36,665 nucleotides of DNA, taken from positions 1 to 36,665 of the IMG/VR virus record IMGVR_UViG_3300013233_000184, one strand, 5' to 3'. Numbering within the stretch: the stretch's first letter is position 1; each line of letters begins with the position of its first letter. The notes below the pieces were generated by a model. The model was not told where the DNA came from, did no database searches, and saw only the letters and a list, made by a program, of their open reading frames with translations. This document shows positions 1 through 7,336 of this stretch, in pieces. The DNA comes from a virus. The position numbers and the translations under genes are program-made.

Positions 1-380
1 CCACTAAAGATAATACGTCTTTCTCCACCTTGACCTGACTTAGCTCTTTCGGTAAGAACTGGTCTAAACCGATCGTGATCATATGTTCCTGATATACCTG
101 TTTGAGTGATAGATTGTTTCATTGTGGAGAAATCAGCCAATTCAGCTGGTGTCATATTAGCTAGTGGAGTAGTTAATAGTTGATCACGACGAGTGATATG
201 AGCATTAAGTCTATCTATATCAAGTGTGGATGATCCATCGTCATTGACACGTTTTTGTGCAAGGAAAGCTATTTTCATACACTTGAGTAACTGAAGATGT
301 TCACCAAGTTCCTGATTTTTTAATCTCTCATTCCTTGCCACAACTGTTTCATTGACAGGGATATTAATTGTAAACGACAT
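1..380 (-). CDS. Tail-fibre-like protein, N-terminal part (runs off the window)
   Basis: Only the first 126 codons are visible; the 3' part lies before position 1. The ATG ends at 380, about 26 bp downstream of a TATAAATA late box, with a weak AGAGG-type ribosome binding site. The product starts MSFTINIPVNETVV and, over the visible part, has the same amino-acid sequence as the N-terminus of the complete 542-aa protein at 28858-30486. About 18 nucleotide differences separate the two copies and all that I checked are synonymous. In the complete copy this segment precedes a LamG/concanavalin-like domain, so it is probably a virion-attachment domain of a tail fibre or adhesin (inference). Whether this copy carries the same C-terminus cannot be seen. 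Confidence 0.8.
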   Translation of the reverse strand, partial: MSFTINIPVNETVVARNERLKNQELGEHLQLLKCMKIAFLAQKRVNDDGSSTLDIDRLNAHITRRDQLLTTPLANMTPAELADFSTMKQSITQTGISGTYDHDRFRPVLTERAKSGQGGERRIIFS

Positions 381-406
381 ATGTATACCTCTTCTATAAT
401 GAACGG

Positions 407-414
407 TATTTATA
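407..414 (-). promoter_or_regulatory. T4-type late promoter box
   Basis: TATAAATA on the minus strand, followed by CCGTTC, 26 bp upstream of the fibre-like start codon at 380. The same context is present ahead of the paralogue at 30486. T4-type late promoters consist mainly of this -10 box, recognised by gp55-bearing RNA polymerase (family knowledge). Confidence 0.75.
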
Positions 415-417
415 ATG

Positions 418-446
418 TTGACCTAATACTATTTTTAGTGTATACT
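418..446 (+). promoter_or_regulatory. Sigma70-like promoter with no gene behind it
   Basis: TTGACC, a 17-bp spacer and TATACT on the plus strand. Spacing and sequence are near consensus, and the element matches the promoters at 30525 and 34649, which do precede genes. No plausible plus-strand gene follows here. A transcript would run from about 453 into the 68-bp repeats and then antisense to the endonuclease genes. Confidence 0.6.
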
Positions 447-621
447 TCCCACATTGAACTATTTGAATGATAATGGATGGGTTACGATTAAAGTGGATGT
501 CAACTATTCAGTGTTTAGTTATATACTGATATGAAACGAAATACCTGTTAGGACTTATGAGTGGGGTCATCAAACGGAAGGTAAACGCATCTGACATCCA
601 TACAATTCTGTCGTGTTTTTC

Positions 622-1062
622 AGTTATGATCGGCCACTCTTCTATAAAATAAAGTCGTTTTCCTCTATTATAACCACTTAAATATTTTTCAGTTATGACA
701 GTCACTTTCCTATAAATTAAAGTCGTTTCCTTCTATTATATCTACTTAAATATTTTTCAGTTATGATCAGTCACTTTCCTATAAATTAAAGTCGTTTCCT
801 TCTATTATATCTACTTAAATATTTTTCAGTTATGACAGTCACTTTTCTATAAATTAAAGTCGTTTCCTTCTATTATAACTACTTAAATATTTTTCAGTTA
901 TGACAGTCACTCTTCTATAAAATTAAAGTCGTTTCCTTCTATTATATCTACTTAAATATTTTTCAGTTATGACAGTCACTGTTCTATAAATTAAAGTCGT
1001 TTTCCTTCTATTATAACCTCTTAAATATTTTTCAGTTATGACAGTCACTTTCCTATAAAGTA
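622..1062. repeat. Tandem array of 68-69 bp intergenic repeats, cluster 1 (7 units)
   Basis: Units begin (AGTTATGA) at about 622, 691, 759, 828, 896, 965 and 1034; the last is partial. Each unit contains CAGTCACT, a variable TATAAA-like stretch, AAAGTCGTTTCCTTCTATTA and ACTTAAATATTTTTC. This cluster fills most of the 381-1116 gap between the fibre-like gene and the first endonuclease gene. The rest of that gap (447-620 and 1063-1116) shows no supported feature. Related clusters lie at 28315-28568 and 34312-34636. On the minus strand each unit could encode a peptide of about 18 residues starting GTG ACT GTC, but only the unit at 705 stays open longer. Function unknown. Confidence 0.9.
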
Positions 1063-1116
1063 TGATTATTGAATACATCATGATGGGATGTTACACGGAG
1101 TAATTTGAACCTAGAA

Positions 1117-2664
1117 TTAGGTTTTAGAGAATGTTTTAATGTATGTTTTATTACCACAATCATATATCTTTCTATAATTGTTGTTGAACATATTCATTGT
1201 TTCTGTTAATGACGAGTCATAATGTTCTAATTTATCTTTCAATTTGTGCTTTTGGAATTGTTCTCTTGAATATAAGATGTTTTCGTTTACTTTGAAATAA
1301 AAATAATTAAGATTGGAGTTGGCAACAAAGTCGAATCCTAATTGAGTGTATACATTACCCATACTCCATCTTCTATTAGCGTAACTGATGATTGACGTTG
1401 GACTATATGTTCGTTCGAAATACTTCAACAATTTTCCTGCTCCACCAACTACATTCATGTGGATCCTTGAACACAACCTAATTAATTCATATTGAACTGA
1501 TTTGTTGTATCTTGATTTACTGAAGGTCATTACTTGAACTAAATCGTCACCATAGAATAAACCCAATCGTATTGATGCGTTACATCTGCCTTGTAAGTGA
1601 TTGTTTTCAAGGAATTCGTTACATGTTGAATTGTCGATTGTTCCTACTGTACACTTCCTAGCAAAAATGCGGTCATTTCGCTTTAATTTATTGTCTATGA
1701 CTGATTTCCATATCGATTGTTTGATCGGATTCAACCACTCGTTTTCGAATATATGGAATAACTGAATATTATTACTCTCACAAAGTTCTGTTTTGATTAC
1801 GTGTTTATTTTTGACATCACGTTCATCACAGTAATTGTTGAACATGGATGATTTATGTTTACCGATACTATGATACATAATCCCATCATATTCTATACCA
1901 AAATTGAATGATCTACACATGATATCAATTTCTTTGGATAATGTCTTGTCGTTTTCATTGGCCGTAGCGAATTGAGTGACATAATCGTATATCACTGTTT
2001 GCGTTTTATGTTTGGATGGATGACATTTCTTGCAAATTGTCTTTACTAATGATGTACTCTTAGTCATAGTCCATTTATGATTGCATTTCACACACTCAAC
2101 AGGTAGATATTTATTGTTATAGTAGAATTCCTCATCGAATAACAATATTAAGTCACTAAATCTTGATAAATTGTCGAATGCTGTCAATCGTATGACGTTG
2201 TTTGAGTGTAGTTGTTTACGTTCTTCCACAGATAATGATTCATTGAATCGTTTAATAGAATCACTTATTTTCTTGTTCTTTGATTGTTTTTGTTCTTCAG
2301 ATAGTGTTTCGTGGTGGAGTTTCATCGCTTTTGAAAGATTATCAATGAATACAGAATTACTGGGTTTATGTTTGTTGTTACATGAAACAGAACAAAACTT
2401 GGGAATCTTTAGTTTCTTGAATGGTATGGATGTATCACAATGTTGACACCTTGGATATTCAGTTATGTCATTATTAATAACAAATAATCTCAGAGATATT
2501 GTACAATTTAGGTTGAGTTCATCCAACCATGTCGTTTCATGGATAATTTGAGTGTGTTCAGTTGATGATTTAAATGATGATTTCTTTATCTCAGAACGAT
2601 TGATCTTGGTATCTTTGATCAACTTGGAGTCTATGTATTCTTTGATGTGAGATGAGTAAACCAC
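1117..2664 (-). CDS. Homing endonuclease, zinc fingers plus Vsr-like nuclease domain
   Basis: 515 aa, GTG start placed by AAGGGG six bases upstream. The N-terminal module (about 1-100) is homologous to that of the neighbouring gene at 2763 and carries a C73-C76-C91-C95 zinc-binding pattern. A second Cys4 ribbon lies at C191, C194, C211 and C214. Residues about 250-320 contain FGIEYDG (E258, D260), H265 and LFHIFENEW (H304, E307), which fits the Vsr-like (EDxHD) nuclease core known from phage homing endonucleases. The C-terminal 180 residues (NHLQG, YELIRLCS, GGAGKLLKYF, SYANRR) form a conserved module often fused to such nucleases. It probably nicks or cuts DNA to spread its own gene. Expression is likely limited by the hairpin at 2668. 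Target site unknown. Confidence 0.75.
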   Translation of the reverse strand: MVYSSHIKEYIDSKLIKDTKINRSEIKKSSFKSSTEHTQIIHETTWLDELNLNCTISLRLFVINNDITEYPRCQHCDTSIPFKKLKIPKFCSVSCNNKHKPSNSVFIDNLSKAMKLHHETLSEEQKQSKNKKISDSIKRFNESLSVEERKQLHSNNVIRLTAFDNLSRFSDLILLFDEEFYYNNKYLPVECVKCNHKWTMTKSTSLVKTICKKCHPSKHKTQTVIYDYVTQFATANENDKTLSKEIDIMCRSFNFGIEYDGIMYHSIGKHKSSMFNNYCDERDVKNKHVIKTELCESNNIQLFHIFENEWLNPIKQSIWKSVIDNKLKRNDRIFARKCTVGTIDNSTCNEFLENNHLQGRCNASIRLGLFYGDDLVQVMTFSKSRYNKSVQYELIRLCSRIHMNVVGGAGKLLKYFERTYSPTSIISYANRRWSMGNVYTQLGFDFVANSNLNYFYFKVNENILYSREQFQKHKLKDKLEHYDSSLTETMNMFNNNYRKIYDCGNKTYIKTFSKT

Positions 2665-2667
2665 AAG

Positions 2668-2710
2668 ATGCCCCTTAATTAGTTTTCAGGGGGAACTAAT
2701 TAAAGGGCAT
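2668..2710 (-). promoter_or_regulatory. RNA hairpin hiding the ribosome binding site of the first endonuclease gene
   Basis: Arms 2668-2684 and 2694-2710 pair over 17 bp with one G-U pair and a 9-nt loop. The 3' arm of the minus-strand RNA holds AAGGGG, the ribosome binding site for the GTG at 2664. A long transcript should therefore be poorly translated. T4 homing endonuclease genes are restrained in a comparable way (established for I-TevI). Confidence 0.75.
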
Positions 2711-2759
2711 TTCAATTAATTCACCCCCGAAAAGAGTTAGTATTATTATACTATTCGAT
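2711..2759 (-). repeat. Shared endonuclease leader, copy next to the first gene
   Basis: Just upstream of the hairpin, the minus strand reads TTAATCGATCG, then ATAGTATAATAATAC, then CTAACTC...GGGGGTG. The same elements in the same order occur at 4346-4415 ahead of the second endonuclease gene. Here the terminator-like inverted repeat is degraded. TATAAT could be a -10 box, but I see no convincing -35 element. Confidence 0.6.
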
Positions 2760-2762
2760 CGA

Positions 2763-4298
2763 TTAATATACCTTTAATTCGAAGTTGCATCCACTATCTA
2801 AAACAGATTGGAATTTCATCTTGTTCATTTCTATATTACGACCCAATGTGTATTCAGACTTGACTTCATATATGGTGTTGGTCTCTGGTATGAATACATC
2901 AGGAAAATAACGCCTGGTTTTGCCGTCTAATTCGTACCAAAATTCTGGCATGTCCTTTCTGGATGTCTTTATTTTATCCTCAGAATAATGTTCTAATAGT
3001 TCGTCCAATAAAAAATTCTCGTATCCTTGAATTCTGATTATCTTACCAGATGGCAACTCATAATCCTTCCACTTATATCCGTTGGATGCTAAATTACTTT
3101 GCGAGTAAAAAGGAACACCATATCTTTTCATGCAAGTGGATTTTCTTTTATCAACGTTTGCATAAAAAGGAACACCGTATCTTCTCATGCAAGTGGATAT
3201 TCTTTTATCAACGTTTGCATAAAAAGGAACACCGTATCTTCTCATGCAAGTGGATATTCTTTTATCAACGTTCGCAAATGAAGGAACACCATATTTTCTC
3301 ATATTAGTGGATTTTCTTTTATCAACGTTTGGGTAAAAGGGAACCCCATATTTTTCGATACTTGTGAACTGTCTTTTTGACTTAATTTCAGTCCACTTCT
3401 TATGATTCGAACAAATATCTTTCCATGTTTCACTGATGGATTTTGGGTTATTGTATTTTTCGTCACCATACCGTCGTAATTTAGTTACTTTCATTTTAGA
3501 TCTAACATTGGGGTCTTTGAATTGATGATCAACTCCGAACTTCTCAATACAATGTTTGACCATTTTAGCTTTTACTTCAGGATTCTTATGAGGATGTGAA
3601 TAACCTGTTTTTGTTAAATAAGTTTCTAATCTTTTTGGTGCTGTATAACTACTCTGACAACCAACTGAACAACATTCATTGTAGTGATTCTGATTCCAAT
3701 TAACATCGTTTGAACAGTTGGGATTCTTACATTTTGGGATTATATCAATGTTATTATGTAGACAAAACATTCTTTCTAAAAACGAGTTGAACTCCATTCC
3801 AACCAATTCGTTTGAATAATGCATGATGGAATGATAAAAACCGTTGTAAACGGATTCTCTTTCAGAGTTACCTTGTCCACTTTTATTGAGTTTCGATTCA
3901 ATATATGTCGTTGTTTCATCGAGTGAGAATAACGTTGTCGATTCTTTCAATTTGTCGTATTTAACGGATTCGTTGGATTGTCTTAATTTTAACGACGATC
4001 TACATGAACAGCGTTTTGAACAAAATCTACTGAACTTATTCCACTTCTTGTATCTAACATTATCACCACAACGCTCACATTTAGGGAAAGTTGTTATATT
4101 ATGATGAACCATCATTACTCTTAATGCTGGATCACAATCAGAATTAATGTCGTTGAGCCATTCAGTTACATGAAGGATTTGTTGGAATTCAGGGGATTCT
4201 TTGAACCAATCCCTACGAAGTACTGCAGCGTTAGGATTACCTAACTTATTGATGAGGTTATCAGATATGTAACCTCGAAGTTCTTGTGTATAATTCAT
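2763..4298 (-). CDS. Homing-endonuclease-like protein, tandem DNA-binding repeats plus PD-(D/E)XK domain
   Basis: 511 aa, ATG start with AAGGGG eight bases upstream. Residues 1-100 share a domain with the neighbouring endonuclease, including C74-C77-C93-C97. A second Cys cluster (PKCKNPNC...CCSVGC) follows. The middle has a run of 19-residue repeats around (R/K)YGVPFYANVDKR, at least five copies plus weaker ones (EKFGVDHQF, RRYGDEKY). Such repeats occur in phage endonucleases and probably read DNA (inference). The C-terminus shows RYFPDVFIPETNTIYEVKS with D467, E478 and K480, a PD-(D/E)XK nuclease core. It lies directly downstream of the major capsid gene, a common kind of site for such elements. 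It has its own leader hairpin at 4304. Confidence 0.7.
   Translation of the reverse strand: MNYTQELRGYISDNLINKLGNPNAAVLRRDWFKESPEFQQILHVTEWLNDINSDCDPALRVMMVHHNITTFPKCERCGDNVRYKKWNKFSRFCSKRCSCRSSLKLRQSNESVKYDKLKESTTLFSLDETTTYIESKLNKSGQGNSERESVYNGFYHSIMHYSNELVGMEFNSFLERMFCLHNNIDIIPKCKNPNCSNDVNWNQNHYNECCSVGCQSSYTAPKRLETYLTKTGYSHPHKNPEVKAKMVKHCIEKFGVDHQFKDPNVRSKMKVTKLRRYGDEKYNNPKSISETWKDICSNHKKWTEIKSKRQFTSIEKYGVPFYPNVDKRKSTNMRKYGVPSFANVDKRISTCMRRYGVPFYANVDKRISTCMRRYGVPFYANVDKRKSTCMKRYGVPFYSQSNLASNGYKWKDYELPSGKIIRIQGYENFLLDELLEHYSEDKIKTSRKDMPEFWYELDGKTRRYFPDVFIPETNTIYEVKSEYTLGRNIEMNKMKFQSVLDSGCNFELKVY
3112..3396 (-). repeat. 57-bp coding tandem repeat, 5 copies
   Basis: Units start with GGAACACC or GGAACCCC at 3112, 3169, 3226, 3283 and 3340. 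The three from 3112 to 3282 are nearly identical; the last two have diverged. Each encodes 19 residues of the YGVPFY repeat inside the endonuclease-like gene. Near identity at the DNA level points to recent amplification. Confidence 0.9.
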
Positions 4299-4303
4299 AT
4301 AAG

Positions 4304-4345
4304 ATGCCCCTTAATTAGTTTTTAAGATGAACTACCAGAGGGCAT
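4304..4345 (-). promoter_or_regulatory. RNA hairpin over the ribosome binding site of the second endonuclease gene
   Basis: Counterpart of the hairpin at 2668. The arms ATGCCC/GGGCAT and TAGTT/AACTA still pair, with an internal loop between them. AAGGGG, the ribosome binding site for the ATG at 4298, sits in the base-paired 3' part of the minus-strand RNA. Weaker than copy 1, but same position and sequence family. Confidence 0.55.
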
Positions 4346-4361
4346 TCCGATAACTCACCTT

Positions 4362-4388
4362 AAAAACTAACCCCCCGAAGAGGGTTAG
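4362..4388 (-). terminator. Rho-independent terminator after the major capsid gene
   Basis: On the minus strand CTAACCC, an 8-nt loop and GGGTTAG are followed by TTTTT. It lies 37 bp beyond the stop codon of the capsid gene and before the leader of the endonuclease gene, so it would end late capsid transcripts and shield the endonuclease gene from them. Confidence 0.7.
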
Positions 4389-4424
4389 AATTATTATACT
4401 ATGCGATTGATTAAGAAAAAGATC

Positions 4425-5846
4425 TCAAATTCCGCCAAGTACTGTATTAGCAAAGTTAACGCCAAATGAACGAGAATATGTAGCTGCGCGATCATTAGAG
4501 ATAGGTGACGAGATGCCAGGAATAGTATCCAAAGCATAGCGACATTTTGCGATTACAGCGGGTTGACCTGAATCTTGGTGAGTAACTTTAGTGAAGCTCA
4601 TAGGAACGTAAGGAGCGAAGAAGCCCATAGCATCGCGACGATCGGCACCTTTATACATAACGGTACAATAGTCAGATACTGCATATTGATCCACGATTAC
4701 TTTATAGCGACCATCGAACACGCCAGCCACGCCACCTGATACAGGAGCAGCGACTTCAGATTTCTGAGTAGCTGTTTTGAATGTACCAACTTGTTCCAAC
4801 ATAGTAGCAACTTTCGGAGAAACGATCAAAGTATTACCTTGACCACGTTTAGTAGCCACGCCAATCATAGCAGCTTCAGCTGAGATACGAATAGCTTGAG
4901 CGCGATAGCGTTCAATTTCCCAACGACCATCAGTTGTTGCAGAAGCAGCATTAACAGTACCGAAGGCAGTATCTGGTAATTGAGTAGAGTTAGTATTAAC
5001 GAAGTTAACCACTTCTCTATCGATTTCAGCTTGCATTTCATATGACATCAAAGACATAATTTCTTCATCAGCCAAAAGACCATGTTGAGCTTTCAGATCT
5101 TGATACATTTCAACAGTATATTGACCTTTCAACGCACGTGATACAGCGGTAACATTTTTACGAGCGATTGAGAAGCCAACTTCACGCATATCAGTAGCCA
5201 AGATTTCAGCTGCTGCAGTAGCGTATGTACCAGTATAACCAGGAAGGATATTACCGAAAGATGCTTCATTCGAATAAACTGCACCAACTGTAACGGTATC
5301 AGCAAGAACTTGACCAGTCAAGCCAGTGATTGTTTCGCCAGGTAATGGTGCAGCAACTGTACCGACCAACAATTTATAAGCGACTGTTCCGACAGGGGAA
5401 CCAACAGGAACGATGCCAGGAGCAACGAATGCAACTGTGCCAGTAGTACCAGCAGTTACGAATGTAAGTGTATCACCGACAACAGGAGCAACGGTAGCAG
5501 CAGAAGCTACAACAGAAACCACTTTAGCAGCTGCATTAGGGTTGATATTTTGACCAAGTACGCCATTACCAGTATATTCATTAGTCAACGCATAGATGAA
5601 GCCTGTTGGCATTGACATTGGTTGAACGCCCAACAATTCGTTAGCGATCAAGTTTGGATATACACGACGGACCAATGGCATAAGGATTGGTGTAAATTGA
5701 GCAACGTCACCAGACAATGTGCCTTCATTAACAAGTTTGTCTTGTTCTTTTTGTGTATTTTCCAACAGCATCATCATAGATGCTTTATCGGATGTGCCCA
5801 ATTCTGGGTACTTTGCGCTTTCAATTAAAGCTTGGATGTTTTTCAT
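4425..5846 (-). CDS. 23: Major capsid protein (gp23 family)
   Basis: 473 aa. The segment TPILMPLVRRVYPNLIANELLGVQPMSMPTG matches the start of the HK97-fold core of T4 gp23 (VRRxxPNLIAxxxxGVQPMxxPTG). The first 45 or so residues are rich in Lys and Glu and look like the delta piece removed by the prohead protease; VNE before GTLSG resembles the protease's (L/I)xE cut site (inference). Residues about 108-190 are rich in Ala, Val, Gly and Thr and probably form an insertion domain. AGGAG stands before the ATG. There is no late box of its own, so it is likely transcribed with the scaffold gene upstream. A terminator follows. Confidence 0.93.
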   Translation of the reverse strand: MKNIQALIESAKYPELGTSDKASMMMLLENTQKEQDKLVNEGTLSGDVAQFTPILMPLVRRVYPNLIANELLGVQPMSMPTGFIYALTNEYTGNGVLGQNINPNAAAKVVSVVASAATVAPVVGDTLTFVTAGTTGTVAFVAPGIVPVGSPVGTVAYKLLVGTVAAPLPGETITGLTGQVLADTVTVGAVYSNEASFGNILPGYTGTYATAAAEILATDMREVGFSIARKNVTAVSRALKGQYTVEMYQDLKAQHGLLADEEIMSLMSYEMQAEIDREVVNFVNTNSTQLPDTAFGTVNAASATTDGRWEIERYRAQAIRISAEAAMIGVATKRGQGNTLIVSPKVATMLEQVGTFKTATQKSEVAAPVSGGVAGVFDGRYKVIVDQYAVSDYCTVMYKGADRRDAMGFFAPYVPMSFTKVTHQDSGQPAVIAKCRYALDTIPGISSPISNDRAATYSRSFGVNFANTVLGGI

Positions 5847-5862
5847 TTTGTTGTTTCTCCTA

Positions 5863-6639
5863 TTAAACTAAGTGAGCCCAGGCAGGTTCACTGTCTGATG
5901 TGTCATCTTTTTTGTGTTCGACCATACGTTTGGTTGGTTCTTGTTCATCGTGTTTAGAAGTCCGTCCGATTACTGATTCGCGAATTGTTTCCAATTTATC
6001 GCTATATGCAGCATTCTTTTCGAAGTTCACTAGTCCTGCCAATCGTTTAAATTTGGCTGATTCTACTAACGACAATCCTTCAGTTAACTCAGCGATCACA
6101 CCCATTTGAATGAGTTGTTCGTTTTCCTTCTCCATCGCGATAACCGTTTCAACCAAACTATCGTATTTTTCAATAGATTCAGCCAATTTGTGTTCATCTG
6201 ATGATGTATCTTTTGCTTCAACAATTTGTGAAACCTTGACGCCAGTTGCTACCAACATGGAATCGAATGCTTCAATGATAAGATCAGCTTTTTCAGACTT
6301 AACTGATTCATTCAACGAATCAGTAGCTGATTCAACGAATTCCTCAACTACACGGTCCAAATATTGATCCAATGATTCCAACATTTCGGTTTCTTTTTTC
6401 GCAACAAATTGATCAGCTTTTTCTGTCAAATAGTCAATATGTTCTTCTGATTTACCAGACAACATATCGACATATTCTTCAGATTTTTCGCTAAGTTTTT
6501 CAATTTCTTCGTCGATGCGTTCGTCGGCCAATAATTGAGCTTTTGATTCAACTGCTTCATTGAACTGAGTTTCAAGAGATTCTTTCAACTCGTCTGTGAA
6601 GATTGTTTCATCAAGAGATTCAAATAATTTTTTCAACAT
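5863..6639 (-). CDS. 22: Prohead core scaffolding protein (gp22 family)
   Basis: 258 aa, strongly acidic and helical with long heptad-like stretches (EEIEKLSEKSEEYVDMLSGK and on). It opens MLKKLFESLDET and ends in a short polar tail. Composition, length (T4 gp22 is 269 aa) and position between protease and capsid gene all fit the internal scaffold that shapes the prohead and is then degraded. GGGAGA precedes the ATG, and a TATAAATA box lies 36 bp upstream at 6676, inside the end of the protease gene. Assigned on context and composition more than on residue identity. Confidence 0.85.
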   Translation of the reverse strand: MLKKLFESLDETIFTDELKESLETQFNEAVESKAQLLADERIDEEIEKLSEKSEEYVDMLSGKSEEHIDYLTEKADQFVAKKETEMLESLDQYLDRVVEEFVESATDSLNESVKSEKADLIIEAFDSMLVATGVKVSQIVEAKDTSSDEHKLAESIEKYDSLVETVIAMEKENEQLIQMGVIAELTEGLSLVESAKFKRLAGLVNFEKNAAYSDKLETIRESVIGRTSKHDEQEPTKRMVEHKKDDTSDSEPAWAHLV

Positions 6640-6675
6640 AAATCTTCTCCCATTTAGTATTATATACTTGTGTTT

Positions 6676-6683
6676 TATTTATA
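6676..6683 (-). promoter_or_regulatory. T4-type late promoter for scaffold and capsid genes
   Basis: TATAAATA on the minus strand, 36 bp upstream of the scaffold start codon. It overlaps the stop codon of the protease gene (6679-6681), so scaffold and capsid can be made in greater amounts than the protease, as expected from their copy numbers. Confidence 0.75.
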
Positions 6684-7335
6684 ATTTAGAGATAAAAGAG
6701 GTGAATTTTTCTTTAATAGCCTCTGTTATTTCTTCTTTTGTGAATGATTTTTCAGATGGAATGATGTTATTCAGGTCATCAACGCCAAACTCAAGATCTT
6801 CAATAATTCCTTCGTTCAGTTGATGATTTTCAACCAAACCATTCATAGTAGCGTTATAGTCTGACGGAGCAGCCACCAAATCGTATGTAACCAATTTGAA
6901 GTTTTCAACGATACCATTTTTTACTGATCCAACACCACGTGAACTGACTGACATCTTAACACCGTTATCTATTAACGTTTTAAGTTGGTTTGCCTTAGCG
7001 TTGTCCAATAATACAGCTTCACCCATCACAAATCGATCTTTGATTTCTAATTTAGTGATTTTCGCAACTGCTTCCATTGGATCAACTGCAGTACGTGCTG
7101 GATGTTCGTATTCCATTAACGTATTGATTGAACCAGTAGTGAAGTTGTCTTGATATTCGCTGATTTGGGTTTCCCAAAGTTCTCTTGGATAGATCCGACC
7201 ATTACGGTTTTTTTCACCCATGGTACTGAATACACCCTTAATCTTGTATTTCTTAGATGTGACACCAGTTGATTCGTTGATGTCAGAATCAACAACAAAA
7301 TCAACATCTGATTCTGCGTCAAAAATAATTTTCAT
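6679..7335 (-). CDS. 21: Prohead maturation protease (gp21 family)
   Basis: 218 aa from the ATG at 7335, which has AGGGAG seven bases upstream. An in-frame TTG at 7350 lies inside the previous gene and is unlikely. The early motif GEKNRNGRIYPRELW, LMEYEHPA with the probable catalytic His78, and KMSVSSRGVG with the probable catalytic Ser at 131-132 are those of the herpesvirus-like prohead proteases (family S78/U9 type). YDLVAAPS follows, as in the family. It would cleave scaffold and capsid protein during head maturation. The start codon nearly touches the previous stop codon. Confidence 0.9.
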   Translation of the reverse strand: MKIIFDAESDVDFVVDSDINESTGVTSKKYKIKGVFSTMGEKNRNGRIYPRELWETQISEYQDNFTTGSINTLMEYEHPARTAVDPMEAVAKITKLEIKDRFVMGEAVLLDNAKANQLKTLIDNGVKMSVSSRGVGSVKNGIVENFKLVTYDLVAAPSDYNATMNGLVENHQLNEGIIEDLEFGVDDLNNIIPSEKSFTKEEITEAIKEKFTSFISKL

Positions 7336-7336
7336 G

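Larger units (their letters stand above)
1..452. repeat. Long direct repeat, copy 1 (partner 30107-30560)
   Basis: The 5' coding segment of a fibre-like gene plus its whole divergent promoter region is repeated about 30 kb away in the same orientation at 30107-30560. Coding parts are about 95% identical. The upstream parts share the late box, the TTGAC element and the run TTTTAGTGTA. Similarity fades near 452 and 30560. The left end of copy 1 is cut by the window edge, so the true repeat may be longer. Confidence 0.85.

Noticed and set aside
473-535. 20-codon plus-strand frame behind the promoter at 418
   Set aside because: No ribosome binding site and no similarity to anything known to me; too short to support.
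508-705. 65-codon minus-strand frame running from a repeat unit into unique DNA
   Set aside because: Its first part is only the repeat sequence, the GTG has its ribosome-binding-like AGGAAA directly against it, and the other units stop after 18 codons. No family is recognised. It may be a remnant, but I do not list it as a gene.
622-1062. CRISPR array
   Set aside because: The units are back to back with no unique spacers, and the unit length varies. No cas genes are near.
622-1062. TATAAATT in repeat units as late promoters
   Set aside because: The match lacks the last base, and in other units the stretch changes to TATAAAAT, TACAAATT or AATAGAAT, so it is not what selection preserves.
3050-3307. 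Plus-strand repetitive frame opposite the endonuclease gene
   Set aside because: It mirrors the 57-bp repeats of the real minus-strand gene, which has recognisable zinc-finger and nuclease domains.
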